Shown here piece after piece: positions 35,625 through 44,976 of a DNA stretch of 64,000 bases. The stretch spans positions 124,001 to 188,000 of the forward strand of contig CAZRCI010000001.1 in assembly GCA_964598535.1 (NCBI GenBank), written 5' to 3'. Made by a program: the position numbers and the translations under genes. The stretch comes from JALHMI01 sp964598535 (GTDB lineage Bacteria; Planctomycetota; Planctomycetia; Pirellulales; PALSA-1355). The notes under the pieces were generated by a model, which was given only the letters and a program-made list of their open reading frames with translations, was not told the origin of the DNA and did no database searches. How positions within the stretch are numbered: the stretch's first letter is position 1; each line of letters starts with the position of its first letter.

Positions 35625-38138
35625 ATGAGTGAAGAATCGCAGACGCCGAGCAACCCCGAGCAACCCAAGGCCGGCGAACAAGCTTCGCAATTTCGCCAGG
35701 TGAACAGCGAGTACACCGCCGAGGATTTGCAACATCTGAGCGATCTGGAGCACGTCCGCGAGCGGCCGAGTATGTACATCGGCGACACGACGCTCCGCGG
35801 TTTGCACCACATGGTTTACGAAGTCGTCGACAACTCGATCGACGAAGCCATGGCCGGCTATGCCACGCAGGTTTCCGTGACCATCAATAACGATGGTTCG
35901 GTCACGGTCGAGGACGATGGCCGCGGCATTCCGGTGGAAGAGCATTCCGATCTCGGCTTCTCCACGCTGCAAGGCGTGATGACCGTGCTTAAGTTCGGCG
36001 GCAAGTTTCAAAAAGGCGCTTATCAAACGTCCGGCGGTCTGCACGGCGTGGGCGTTACCGTCGTCAACTTTCTTTCCGAGTGGTGCGAGGTCGAGGTCCG
36101 CCGTGGCGGCCACGTGTATCAGCAGGAGTACGAACGCGGCGTCCCCAGCGGTGAAGTCCGCCGCATTGGCACCACCGACAAGGTTGGCACCAAGACGATC
36201 TTCAAGCCCGACCCCACGATTTTCGCGAACACCAAGTTCGTCTACAATACGCTCCATCGCCGCTTGCAGGAGCTGGCCTTTTTGAATCGCGGCGTGAAGA
36301 TCGTGTTTCGCGACGAGCGCACGGGCGACAACGACACGTTCCGTTACGAGCGCGGCATCGTCGAATTCGTCGAATACCTGAATCGGGCCAGCGAACCGAT
36401 TCACGGCGACATTATTCACATCGAGGGCTTTTACGAGGGAATTGGCCTCGAGATCGCCATGCAGTACTCGAGCGAATACACCGAGAACGTGCATTCGTAC
36501 GTCAATAACATCAACACGATCGAAGGCGGAACGCACGTCTCCGGATTTCGCGCGGCCCTGACCCGAACGCTCAACAACTACGGCAAGAAGGAAAACTTGC
36601 TCAAGGATTTGACGGTCATCGGCGACGATTTTCGCGAGGGCCTTACGGCGGTCATCTCGCTGCGCGTGGCCGAGCCCCAGTTCGAAGGGCAGACCAAGAC
36701 CAAGCTCGGCAACAGCGACGTCGAAGGAATCGTGGCCTCGGCCGTGGGCGAATATCTCGCCAAGTACCTGGAAGAGACTCCCAAGAGCGCCAAGGTTATC
36801 GTGCAAAAGGCGCTCCTGGCGGCCGAAGCCCGCGAAAGCGCGCGCAAAGCCCGCGAGATCGTCCGCGAACGCAAGGGCGCCCTCGCCGGCCACGGACTTC
36901 CGGGCAAGCTTCGCGATTGCACCAGCCGCGACGTGGAACGTTGCGAGTTGTACCTGGTCGAGGGAGATTCGGCCGGCGGCAGCGCCGAGGGCGGCCGGCT
37001 CCGCGAGTTTCAGGCGATCCTGCCGCTACGGGGCAAGATCATCAATGCCTACAAGTCGCGCGAAGACAAAGTGCTCGCCAACGAAGAAGTCCGCAGCATG
37101 ATCTCGGCCATTGGCGCGGGAATCGGCACCGAGGCCGACATCTCCAAGCGACGTTATGACAAAATCGTCATCATGACGGATGCCGACGTCGACGGCTCGC
37201 ACATTCGCACGCTTCTGTTGTGCTTCTTCTATCGCCAGATGTACGAGCTGGTGAGCAAAGGGCACATCTACGTGGCCCAGCCGCCGTTGTTCCGGGTCAA
37301 AGCCAAGAAGGAAACTTATTACGTTCAAACCGAGGAGGAGATGAAGAACCAACTCCTCGAACTCGGGTTGGGAGAGTCGGTGCTCGTGGCCGAAGACGGC
37401 CGCGTGATCGAGGGTGAGCAAATGGCCGAATTGGCTCGCTCGCTCGCCGCGATGGAAGATTCGATCGTCGCCTTGGAACGCCGCGGGATTAGCCTGCGAA
37501 CGCACGCCCTCCGGCAAGATCCGGTGAGCGGCAAGCTGCCGTTCTATCACGTGTTCCTCGGCACCCAGGAGTATTGGTTCACGAATCGAGACGATCTCGA
37601 TGCGTTCCGTGCCTCGAAAGAGGAGCAGACGGGCGGCGAGTTGGCCGTGGGAGACGCGGAGTCCAAACCCTCGGACGCCGAAGTCAATGGCCAGAGCAGC
37701 CGCACGCTAACGATTGTCGAGCTGCACGAAGTTCGCACGATCAACAACGTGGTGGGCGATCTGGTGAAGCGTGGTTTTCCGCTGTCGTTGTCCGACCTGA
37801 TTCCCGAGGAACGCACCGGCTCGGAAACTTCGCGCTTTACCCTGAAACGGGGCGAGCACGAGACAGGGCTCGAAGATCTTCGCGGCCTGTTGCCGGCGAT
37901 TCGGGCCGCGGGCGAGAAGGGACTCACGATCACGCGGTTTAAGGGTCTCGGCGAAATGAACGCCGAGGAGCTGCGCGAGACGACGCTCGATCCGGCCAAC
38001 CGCACGCTCTGCCAGGTGAAGATGGCCGACGCGGCCGCGGCCGATGAGTTGTTCCGCATCCTGATGGGCGACAAGGTCGAGCCGCGCCGCGAGTTCATCG
38101 AAAAACACGCCCTGGAAGTTCGCAACCTCGACGTCTGA
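35625..38138 (+). CDS. gyrB: DNA gyrase subunit B
   Basis: 837 residues; long for a GyrB without the full gammaproteobacterial insert but plausible. GHKL ATPase: ERPSMYIGDT, EVVDNSIDEAMAGYA, DDGRGIPVEEH, TSGGLHGVGVTVVN. Transducer with KTK loop (GQTKTKLGN). TOPRIM: YLVEGDSAGGSAEGGR (Glu) and IMTDADVDGSHIRTLLLCFF (DxD), which bind Mg for cleavage. A non-conserved acidic insert (about 660-700: EEQTGGELAVGDAESKPSDAE) splits the C-terminal part before the final GLGEMNAEELRETTLDP segment. Introduces negative supercoils with GyrA, which is not in the window. Followed by a clear terminator. Confidence 0.97.
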   Translation: MSEESQTPSNPEQPKAGEQASQFRQVNSEYTAEDLQHLSDLEHVRERPSMYIGDTTLRGLHHMVYEVVDNSIDEAMAGYATQVSVTINNDGSVTVEDDGRGIPVEEHSDLGFSTLQGVMTVLKFGGKFQKGAYQTSGGLHGVGVTVVNFLSEWCEVEVRRGGHVYQQEYERGVPSGEVRRIGTTDKVGTKTIFKPDPTIFANTKFVYNTLHRRLQELAFLNRGVKIVFRDERTGDNDTFRYERGIVEFVEYLNRASEPIHGDIIHIEGFYEGIGLEIAMQYSSEYTENVHSYVNNINTIEGGTHVSGFRAALTRTLNNYGKKENLLKDLTVIGDDFREGLTAVISLRVAEPQFEGQTKTKLGNSDVEGIVASAVGEYLAKYLEETPKSAKVIVQKALLAAEARESARKAREIVRERKGALAGHGLPGKLRDCTSRDVERCELYLVEGDSAGGSAEGGRLREFQAILPLRGKIINAYKSREDKVLANEEVRSMISAIGAGIGTEADISKRRYDKIVIMTDADVDGSHIRTLLLCFFYRQMYELVSKGHIYVAQPPLFRVKAKKETYYVQTEEEMKNQLLELGLGESVLVAEDGRVIEGEQMAELARSLAAMEDSIVALERRGISLRTHALRQDPVSGKLPFYHVFLGTQEYWFTNRDDLDAFRASKEEQTGGELAVGDAESKPSDAEVNGQSSRTLTIVELHEVRTINNVVGDLVKRGFPLSLSDLIPEERTGSETSRFTLKRGEHETGLEDLRGLLPAIRAAGEKGLTITRFKGLGEMNAEELRETTLDPANRTLCQVKMADAAAADELFRILMGDKVEPRREFIEKHALEVRNLDV

Positions 38139-38157
38139 TTTGATTCCATCGTGCATC

Positions 38158-38213
38158 ATCACGCATTTCTGGCAGAGTTCGGCGACGCTGTTAGGAATGC
38201 GTGATTTTTCTTT
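38158..38213 (+). terminator. Rho-independent terminator of gyrB
   Basis: 10-bp stem ATCACGCATT (38158-38167) / AATGCGTGAT (38196-38205) enclosing a 28-nt loop, then TTTTCTTT. It starts 20 nt after the gyrB stop and closes the replication block. Confidence 0.8.
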
Positions 38214-38320
38214 CGCCACGCACGGCGGGCATTTATCATAGACCGCGTGCCGCCCGGGGCCGTTCGTGCCTTAGCGCCCTCCCACGTCCGCGATTGCCAG
38301 CTTAGAGGAGCCCGCCCGCC

Positions 38321-39898
38321 ATGTCGTTTCGACGTCTCGCTCAAGCCGAAAAACTCGTGACCGATCGCCGTCAGTTCTTGCTTTCGGGGGCCTCGCTCGC
38401 GGTGCTGCCGTGGCTCGGACAGATCGCCCTTGGCGCCACGAAAAGCCATCCCAGCTTCGAGAACGATCCGTTTACGCTGGGCGTAGCCTCGGGCGAGCCA
38501 TCGGCCGACGGCTTTGTGATATGGACCCGGCTCGCGCCCCAGCCGCTCGCTGGCGGTGGACTGCCGGCCGTACCATACGAAGTCGCCTGGGAAGTTGCCA
38601 GCGACGACGCAATGAACAACGTCGTCGCTCGGGGCAAGTCGCTCGCCACGCCGCAGCTCGCGCACTCCGTGCACGTCGAGGTTGCGGGACTGGATTCAGA
38701 CCGACCCTATTGGTATCGCTTCTCTTGTGGCGATGCCCAAACAAAGATTGCCCGCACGCGCACGGCGCCCGGGGCCGACGCGCTGCCCGAGCGGCTGCGG
38801 TTTGCGTTCGCTTCGTGCCAACACTGGGAGTCCGGCCTTTACACCGCCTATGAGCATATGGCGGGCGAAGATCTCGACCTGGTGCTGCACCTGGGCGATT
38901 ACATCTACGAGAACGGCGGGCGCGAGGGCGGAGTGCGCCGCCACACCGAGGGCGAGATCATGTCGCTGGCCGACTATCGCAATCGTCACGCGCAATACAA
39001 AACCGATGCGCACCTCCAGGCGATGCACGCGCTTTGCCCCTGGCTCGTCGTGTGGGACGACCACGAGGTGGACAACAACTACGCCGGCGATCATTCGGAA
39101 AAGGCCGACGTCACGCGCGAACAGTTGCTTACCCGCCGGGCCAACGCTTACCAGGCCTACTACGAGCACCTGCCACTGCGAAAGTTCTCTCTGCCCCTGG
39201 GCCCGGACATGCAGCTTTATCGCCGCGTGCCGTACGGCCGCCTGATCGACTTCACGATGCTCGACACGCGGCAATATCGCAGCGACCAGCCGAATGGCGA
39301 TGGAATCAAGCCGGCGACCGGCGCGGTGCTCGATCCGGCCACGACGATGCTGGGCGATCGGCAAGAGCGCTGGTTGATGAATACCTTGCTCCAGTCGCCC
39401 GCTTTGTGGAACGCGATGGCGCAGCAAGTGCTAATAGCCCGCGTCGACCTCAAGCCGGGGCCCGAGCAGGCCTTCAGCATGGACAAATGGGCTTCGAGTG
39501 ACGTGGCGACCAAACGGTTGATGAACTTCCTGGCTGAACGTCAGATTCCCAATCCCGTCGTGCTCACCGGCGACATTCACTCCAATTGGGTCAACGATCT
39601 CAAGACCGACTACGACAAGCCCGATGGTCCGACGATCGGCACCGAGTTTGTCGGCACGTCGATCAGTTCCGGCGGCAACGGTACCAAGACCCACGAACGC
39701 AGCGCCGCGATCCTGGCGGAGAACCCGTTCGTCAAGTTCCACAACATGGAGCGGGGCTACGTGAGCTGCACGGTAACGCCCACCGAGTGGCGTAGCGACT
39801 ATCGCGTCGTGGAGCATGTCGACACGCCGGGAGCGCCGCTCGTCACGCGCCGTTCGTTCGTGGTCGAATCCGGCCAGCCGGGCGCGAAAGACGCGTAA
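38321..39898 (+). CDS. phoD: Tat-exported alkaline phosphatase D (PhoD) family protein
   Basis: 525 residues. The twin-arginine signal is DRRQFLLSGASLAVLPWLGQIALGA (from about residue 15). PhoD N-terminal Ig-like domain (FTLGVASGEPSADGFVIWTRLAP), then the metallophosphatase: FAFASCQHWESGLYTAYEHM, DLVLHLGDYIYENGG (metal ligands), WLVVWDDHEVDNNYAGD, and C-terminal VVLTGDIHSNWVNDL with the last ligands. The CQ/DY/DDHE/GDIH set matches Fe-Ca PhoD enzymes. It releases phosphate from phosphodiesters/monoesters in the periplasm; a Pho regulon site was not identified. Confidence 0.94.
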   Translation: MSFRRLAQAEKLVTDRRQFLLSGASLAVLPWLGQIALGATKSHPSFENDPFTLGVASGEPSADGFVIWTRLAPQPLAGGGLPAVPYEVAWEVASDDAMNNVVARGKSLATPQLAHSVHVEVAGLDSDRPYWYRFSCGDAQTKIARTRTAPGADALPERLRFAFASCQHWESGLYTAYEHMAGEDLDLVLHLGDYIYENGGREGGVRRHTEGEIMSLADYRNRHAQYKTDAHLQAMHALCPWLVVWDDHEVDNNYAGDHSEKADVTREQLLTRRANAYQAYYEHLPLRKFSLPLGPDMQLYRRVPYGRLIDFTMLDTRQYRSDQPNGDGIKPATGAVLDPATTMLGDRQERWLMNTLLQSPALWNAMAQQVLIARVDLKPGPEQAFSMDKWASSDVATKRLMNFLAERQIPNPVVLTGDIHSNWVNDLKTDYDKPDGPTIGTEFVGTSISSGGNGTKTHERSAAILAENPFVKFHNMERGYVSCTVTPTEWRSDYRVVEHVDTPGAPLVTRRSFVVESGQPGAKDA

Positions 39899-39927
39899 AC
39901 CAGGAACATGCCCGCACGACCCGGCGG

Positions 39928-41322
39928 TTACCCGCCGAGCGAGTTCAAATACTCTTCCAGGTTCGTGTAGCCGTCGCCATCCCGGTCGCCGTTGCGATCT
40001 TCGGGATTTTGCGGATCGAGCCCGGACCGCGTTTCCCACGCGTCGGGCATGCCGTCCTGATCGGTGTCCAATGGCGCTGGCTTGCTCGCGAGCTGTGGCC
40101 AGCCGCCCACCTCGCGCTGCGAGTCGATCAACCGACGCGTGCGGTCGAGAATACCCGCCACGAGCCGTTCGTCGGCGGCATCGCGCGGGAGCGAAGCGCC
40201 CGCGGCGGCGAGCACATGAAGGTACGTGTCTTCTGCCGATTCGGTAAGCGGCTTGGCGCCCGCGACGTCGAATTCGTCGCGCGATTCGATCTGCTGCCAT
40301 TTCACGGGCAAATAGTTGCCGGTCGTATATCGATCGAAGTTGATAGCCAGATGATTATCGGCCGTCAAATCTTCGCGCCCTTCAAACACGTTGCCGGTCA
40401 GAAAAGCTTTCAGGGCGCCGGCGTTCTCCGTTTTGGTGGCCAGCGGCAGCCCGCCCGCGCGGCTGTTAGGGCCGGGACGATAGTAGTTGCCGATCACGTT
40501 GATCCGGCAATTCGCCAGGTTGGTCGCGCCGCTGACGTTGTAGATCACATTGTTGCGGAAGTCGGCGATGGCGTCCGGACGTGTGCGTGGACTGCCGCCC
40601 AGTGTGGGGTGCCGCTCGCGGCTGCTGGCGAACAAATTGTGATGCAGCGAGATGCTGGCCGTGAGATCTCGAAACGACGCCAACATCGCGTGCGACCCTT
40701 TTTCGTGCAGGCTGTTGTTCAGGGCCTCGGCATAGATCGACCATTGCAGCGTGAAGTTGCCTCCGCGGCGCAGGTCATGATTGCCGTCGATGCCCCAGCT
40801 CACCGTGATATGATCGAAGATCACGTGATCCACGTCGTCGGTAGTTAGCGCGTCGGGCCCCTTGTTGGGCGGCTTGTTCTCGTCTCCCAGTCGCACGCGA
40901 ACGTAACGCATGATCAAGTGTTCCGCGCGGCGAAATTGCAGCGTCTGGTCGGCGATGCAGATGCCATCGCCGGGCGCCGTCTGGCCGGCGATCGTCAGGT
41001 ACGATTTATCGACAATTAGCCGTTGCTTGAGGCGGATCGTGCCCGCGACGTCGAAGACGATCGTGCGCGGGCCGCTGGCCGAAGCAATTCCCTCGCGCAA
41101 CGAGCCGGGGCCATCATCGCCAAGTTGCGTCACGTGATATACGTCGCCGCCACGTCCGCCCCGGGCGAAACGGCCAAAGCCTTCGGCGCCGGGAAAGGCG
41201 AGTTGTTGCGAAGGTTCCTCCGCGGCTGCATTGCTTTCCAACGGCAGGGGAACAGCGAGCATTGCCGCGACAAACAGAGTCGAAAAAAATGCCGTCCGGA
41301 TGTGCGTCATGAGGGGGCTCAT
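39928..41322 (-). CDS. Secreted pectate-lyase-like beta-helix protein with C-terminal calcium-type repeats
   Basis: 464 residues. Signal peptide TAFFSTLFVAAMLAVPLPLESNAAA. Then the polysaccharide lyase family 1-type opening LAFPGAEGFGRFARGGRGGDVYHVTQLGDDGPGSLREGIA, and beta-helix strands with SYLTIAGQTAPGDGICIADQTLQF, HLIMRYVRVRLGD, HVIFDHITVSWGIDGNHDL. The C-terminus has Asp-rich loops (DTDQDGMPDAWETRSGLDP and NGDRDGDGYTNLEEYLNSL) like thrombospondin type 3/dockerin-like calcium loops, common on planctomycete secreted proteins. It probably cleaves a uronic-acid polysaccharide, though the substrate is inferred. Convergent with phoD. Confidence 0.87.
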   Translation of the reverse strand: MSPLMTHIRTAFFSTLFVAAMLAVPLPLESNAAAEEPSQQLAFPGAEGFGRFARGGRGGDVYHVTQLGDDGPGSLREGIASASGPRTIVFDVAGTIRLKQRLIVDKSYLTIAGQTAPGDGICIADQTLQFRRAEHLIMRYVRVRLGDENKPPNKGPDALTTDDVDHVIFDHITVSWGIDGNHDLRRGGNFTLQWSIYAEALNNSLHEKGSHAMLASFRDLTASISLHHNLFASSRERHPTLGGSPRTRPDAIADFRNNVIYNVSGATNLANCRINVIGNYYRPGPNSRAGGLPLATKTENAGALKAFLTGNVFEGREDLTADNHLAINFDRYTTGNYLPVKWQQIESRDEFDVAGAKPLTESAEDTYLHVLAAAGASLPRDAADERLVAGILDRTRRLIDSQREVGGWPQLASKPAPLDTDQDGMPDAWETRSGLDPQNPEDRNGDRDGDGYTNLEEYLNSLGG

Positions 41323-41458
41323 TTACCGAATGCAGAAATTGCCGGCAGCGAAAACAAAAGCAGGATCGCCCGGCATGTCTCCGAACGATCCTGCTTGGTG
41401 CTCTCGGGCTGGTCAAGCCGCCGCATTGCTCGTCGGGGGCTTGAACCGTTTTGGAAGG

Positions 41459-41533
41459 GGTGGCTAACCGGACTTGAACCGGCGACCTCTAGATCCACAA
41501 TCTAGCGCTCTAACCAACTGAGCTATAGCCACC
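41459..41533 (-). tRNA. tRNA-His (anticodon GTG)
   Basis: Full cloverleaf on the minus strand: acceptor GTGGCTA/TAGCCAC, D-arm AGCTCAGTTGGTTAGAGC, anticodon stem CTAGA/TCTAG with loop TTGTGGA (anticodon GTG), and T-arm with GGTTCAAGTCC. An extra G at -1 opposite the discriminator C is the histidine identity pair. The 3' CCA is not encoded (CCT follows). Confidence 0.96.
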
Positions 41534-41664
41534 ACGAAAACACTGGCAACACCCATTATCGGGTTTGCAGGGGCGAAAGGAATAGGCCGCACGGGGCGGC
41601 ACCGAAGCTTCTCGCCCATGCTCCCTAAATTACCAATTTCGGCCGCAGCCGCAAAGGGCTGATT

Positions 41665-42546
41665 TCAACAATCTGCCAGCGCCCGCGACAGCACTTCGCC
41701 GCAGGTCGGGACGGGAGTTTGGCACGTCGCGGCCAGCCGGTCCGTGGCCAGAAAATCGTCGCGGCCGCGCGGGGCTCGCCCGGGGACGGGCGACGTCTGC
41801 GGCACGATCAGCCGCTCGTCAGCCCCCACACGCCGTGCGATGGCCAGCGCCAGGTCGAAACGCGAGATCTTGTCGCTCGCGCCCCCGTGAAAGACGCCTC
41901 TCGCCGCGGCGCTCCCGGTCAACTCGCGCAGGAAGGAACACAGCGTGCCAACGTCGAGCGGATTGCGATACTCGTACGTAGGCGAAATGATTTCGTTACC
42001 GGCGCGAAGGTTGCCCACGACCTTTTCGAGATATGAATTACCCCGACCGCTTGCGCTGCTTCCCAGCACCAGAGACAGCCGCAAAATCAGCGCCTGGGGC
42101 GCAATGTCGGCCACGAGGCGCTCCGCCCGGGCTTTCGTTTCACCGTAGACGTTGGGGGGCGACGGCGCGTCGTCCTCGCGGTAGTGGCCGCGCGTGCCGT
42201 CGAACACGGCGTCGGTCGAGGTGTAGAGCAGCCGGGCGCCCCGGCGGGCACACGCCTGGGCGACATTCCGCGCGCCGTCGACGTTGATCCGCTCGGCCAA
42301 CTCCGGCTCGCGCTGGCAGCGGTCGATGTCCGACAAGGCCGCGAGCAGCGTGACATGAACGGGTTTGACCTCATCGAACGCCGCTTCAACGCTCGCCGCA
42401 TCGGTAATGTCGACCGCCAGCCAATCGGAGCCACGCTGCGCCGGCTGCCGCGCGGCCTTGATCACGTCGAATTGTTCGGCTGCCGCTAGAGCCCAGTGCG
42501 AACCGACAAACCCGCTCGCGCCAAGAATGAGAAGTCGAGGTTTCAT
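41665..42546 (-). CDS. SDR-family reductase, dTDP-4-dehydrorhamnose reductase (RfbD)-like
   Basis: About 294 residues from ATG 42546. Extended-SDR fold: NAD(P) motif LILGASGFVGSHWALAAAEQ at the N-terminus, DITDAASVEAAFDEVKPVHVTLLAALSDIDRCQREPELAERINVDGARNVA, active-site LYTSTDAVFDGTRG then YGETKARAE (YxxxK). SDIDxCE..P..A..IN and STDxVFDG are typical of RmlD/RfbD and related reductases. It may make an activated deoxysugar for envelope polysaccharide, but no other sugar-nucleotide genes are near, so the substrate is open. Longer in-frame sequence (to 42684) lacks family features. Confidence 0.85.
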   Translation of the reverse strand: MKPRLLILGASGFVGSHWALAAAEQFDVIKAARQPAQRGSDWLAVDITDAASVEAAFDEVKPVHVTLLAALSDIDRCQREPELAERINVDGARNVAQACARRGARLLYTSTDAVFDGTRGHYREDDAPSPPNVYGETKARAERLVADIAPQALILRLSLVLGSSASGRGNSYLEKVVGNLRAGNEIISPTYEYRNPLDVGTLCSFLRELTGSAAARGVFHGGASDKISRFDLALAIARRVGADERLIVPQTSPVPGRAPRGRDDFLATDRLAATCQTPVPTCGEVLSRALADC

Positions 42547-43157
42547 TCGGTATACGATACTCCATGTTTGGGCACTGCCAAGAATTGGCGGTGGCACTTC
42601 CCAAGCCTCCCGGCGAAGGGCATGGTCGAACCCCTGAATACACGTCCATCGCTGCGCTCTGAACGTGCCACCTAAGGATCCCAAAACTTAGCGAGGACGG
42701 AGCACTCCAAGGCTCGCGAGGATCGTAGCACGGGAACTTGACACCACAGGCGATTGACACCACAGGCGTCGGGCATTGCCCAAGGGATGCTCGCGGAGGA
42801 GGTTTCGCCCTTGCACAGGGCGAGGATGTGTGTTGAGGGCGAACGGGTTTCTTGGGGCGATGCCCAACGCCTGACGCGTTGCCGGCCTGCGGCCGAAAGA
42901 GCCGTCGAACGATCGCAAAAGCGCGTAAGATCCGGCAAAATTCAAACGTGCGCGCGGGAAATTTCCTCGCGCGTTTCGGGTTGTAAGGCGCGCATTCCGG
43001 GTTCGTAAGCAGCGTGGCGCGCCGGGTCAGAAAATCTTGCCGCACACAACCGCGAACCGCTCTTCGCGCTGGATTTTCACAGAAGACAGGGCTAAATTAG
43101 GGGTTTCCGGCAAGCTGCCGATCAGCCGCTGTATCCGATCACGTGGGAAATGTCCGA
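42547..43157. other. Long intergenic region upstream of the ferredoxin gene
   Basis: 611 bases without a convincing gene. Visible are two 15-nt direct repeats TTGACACCACAGGCG (42738-42752, 42754-42768) and a hairpin TCGCCCT-TGCAC-AGGGCGA (42805-42823). The sequence has several further short inverted repeats but no T-tracts. It may be decayed DNA or carry an unrecognised RNA. Confidence 0.45.
42738..42768. repeat. Tandem pair of 15-nt direct repeats
   Basis: TTGACACCACAGGCG occurs twice with one base between copies (period 16 nt). Each begins with a TTGACA hexamer. It may be a regulator-binding pair or chance duplication. Confidence 0.5.
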
Positions 43158-43505
43158 ATGGCGATCATCAAGTTCGTAAACGAGAAGAAGGAAATCCAGG
43201 TCCCCGACGGTTCCAACCTTCGTCGCGAGGCCTTGCGGGCGGGTGTCGCCTTGTATCCTGGCATCAATAAGGTCCTGAATTGCCACGGTCTGGGGTCTTG
43301 CGGAAGCTGCCGCGTGCTCGTGACCAAGGGCATGGACAATACCAGCCCGATGGGGCTGCTCGAAAAGACTCGGCTGGGCATGTCGATGGCCTTCATCGGT
43401 AACGAGGACAAGATGCGGCTATCCTGCCAGGTGCAGGTCAACGGTGACATCGAGGTGCAAACCACGCCGTCGATGAACTGGTTTGGCGAGAATTTCTTTA
43501 GCTAG
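43158..43505 (+). CDS. [2Fe-2S] ferredoxin
   Basis: About 115 residues from ATG 43158 (GTG 43143 also possible). Cys ligands C42-x5-C48-x2-C51 and C90 (LNCHGLGSCGSCRVL; RLSCQV), the spacing of adrenodoxin/ISC-type ferredoxins. The N-terminal beta-grasp half (IIKFVNEKKEIQVPDGSNLRREALRAGV) is typical. A short C-terminal tail (PSMNWFGENFFS) follows. One-electron carrier in the cytoplasm; the partner is unknown. It is 142 nt upstream of the P-II gene on the same strand. Confidence 0.92.
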   Translation: MAIIKFVNEKKEIQVPDGSNLRREALRAGVALYPGINKVLNCHGLGSCGSCRVLVTKGMDNTSPMGLLEKTRLGMSMAFIGNEDKMRLSCQVQVNGDIEVQTTPSMNWFGENFFS

Positions 43506-43647
43506 ACGAACGATATGGCGGAAAGGATCGCTGCCGTTTGGACGCGGCGGCGTTCCGTCGCGCTAATAGCCTCCTCGGAGGCCAACAGAAGGATGCGAAC
43601 GCGGGTGACGATTTCCCCTCCTTCAACCCTCTGACTTCAGCCTTCTC

Positions 43648-43959
43648 ATGAAGCAGATCATCGCCATCGTCAAACCGTTTCTCGCCGAGAAGGTGCTCGA
43701 AAATCTCAAGCGGGCGCCGCTCGAAGCGTGCAGCGTTCGCGAGGTGAAAGGCTACGGCCGACAAAAGAGCTATCTCGACCAGTACACCGAGTCCGAGTAT
43801 TCGCTGGCCTTTCTCCCCAAGGTCGAGATCACCCTCTGGGTCGACGATTCTCGAGCCGAGGAAGTTTACCGCAAGATCGTCGAAGTCGCCCGTACCGGAC
43901 GCATGGGCGACGGCAAGGTCTTTATCCTGCCTGCGGCCGAAACGGCGATCGATTTCTGA
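43648..43959 (+). CDS. P-II family nitrogen-regulatory-type protein
   Basis: 103 residues, slightly shorter than GlnB/GlnK (112). Signature parts: MKQIIAIVKPFLAEKVLENL, VKGYGRQK, T-loop YTESEYSLAFLPKVEI with Tyr51 (the uridylylated position in GlnB), and ARTGRMGDGKVFILPA. As a trimer it would sense ATP/ADP and 2-oxoglutarate and bind a transporter or enzyme through the T-loop. No glnA, amtB or glnD is nearby, so the target is not evident. The C-terminus ends earlier than GlnB. Confidence 0.93.
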   Translation: MKQIIAIVKPFLAEKVLENLKRAPLEACSVREVKGYGRQKSYLDQYTESEYSLAFLPKVEITLWVDDSRAEEVYRKIVEVARTGRMGDGKVFILPAAETAIDF

Positions 43960-44001
43960 GCAAGCCAGCTCGTAAGCCCCGAGCAGCCAATCGCTGCCGG
44001 C

Positions 44002-44865
44002 TTACTTATCGAACCACTTGGTCAGCAACCGCTTGGTCGTGGCCCGGCCGGCGCGGCCGATGCTCGTCGTCAGGGGAATCGACTTGGGACATACCGCCAC
44101 GCAGTTCTGGGCGTTGCCGCAGATCTGGATGCCGCCGGGTTCCATCAGCGCGTCGAGCCGTTCGCCCCCGTTGTTCTGGCCCGTGGGATTCGAATTGTAG
44201 AACACCACCTGGTTAATCGCATGCGCGCCAACGAAGTGCAGATCATAGGTTGCGTTCTCGCGCGTGGCGAACTGCTCGGCGGTCTCGCCTTCGGCCCGCG
44301 CCACCTCGACGTGGCTGTACTGCGGGCAGGCGTCCAGGCAGCAACCGCAGCTCATGCACTCGTAGAGCGGGTAGGCTTGCTCCTGCTGCTCGGGCGACTG
44401 CCGCGGACCGGGGCCCATGTCGTAATAGTTGTCGACCGGCAGCCAGGCCTTTACTTTCTCAAGCGCCCGGAACAATCGCCGGCGCCGAACGCATAGGTCG
44501 CGAATCACCGGGAACTTTGACATGGGTTGCAGCTCGATCTCATCGGGCCGGTCCTCGAGCAGCCGATCGACGAGCGCCGAGCAGGCTTGGCGTACCCGGC
44601 CGTTGATGATCATCGTGCAAGCGCCGCAGACTTCTTCCAGGCAGTTGGAGTCGTACGCCACGGGCGCGACGTGTACGCCGTCGACCGTTTCGGACTGGGC
44701 GGCAATGCGTTGCAGCACGCTGGTGACGTTCATGTCCGGTTCGTAGTCGAGCCGGTGCCGCTCCCAATAGCTGGGAGACTCGGGATCGTCTTGCCGCAGC
44801 ACGCGCACCTCGAAAGTTCGCCGGGAGTGCGAGTGACCGTGTCCGTTATGATGCGATTCGCTCAT
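44002..44865 (-). CDS. sdhB: Succinate dehydrogenase iron-sulfur subunit
   Basis: 287 residues. Plant-ferredoxin-like [2Fe-2S] ligands in SNCLEEVCGACTMIINGRVRQAC (about 75-97), then [4Fe-4S] and [3Fe-4S] ligands in ECMSCGCCLDACPQ (about 175) and CGNAQNCVAVCPKSIPL (about 252). The sequence is of the Bacillus/deltaproteobacterial SdhB type (NCLEEVCG, MSKFPVIRDLCV). A His-rich N-terminal SHHNGHGHSH precedes the domain. It passes electrons from FAD to quinone. Last gene of sdhCAB. Confidence 0.95.
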   Translation of the reverse strand: MSESHHNGHGHSHSRRTFEVRVLRQDDPESPSYWERHRLDYEPDMNVTSVLQRIAAQSETVDGVHVAPVAYDSNCLEEVCGACTMIINGRVRQACSALVDRLLEDRPDEIELQPMSKFPVIRDLCVRRRRLFRALEKVKAWLPVDNYYDMGPGPRQSPEQQEQAYPLYECMSCGCCLDACPQYSHVEVARAEGETAEQFATRENATYDLHFVGAHAINQVVFYNSNPTGQNNGGERLDALMEPGGIQICGNAQNCVAVCPKSIPLTTSIGRAGRATTKRLLTKWFDK

Positions 44866-44976
44866 CGTTCGAAGATTCGCCGAGGGTTACGTTCGTCATT
44901 TAATCGTGCGGAAGCCGGCTGAGTCGTTAGTCGGCGTGATCTCGTTTCCAGGCCGTTGGGGCCCGACTTTTTGTAG

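Noticed and set aside
35443..35628. 61-codon frame between dciA and gyrB overlapping the gyrB start by 4 nt
   Set aside because: No recognisable motif or ribosome-binding site; more likely gyrB leader sequence.
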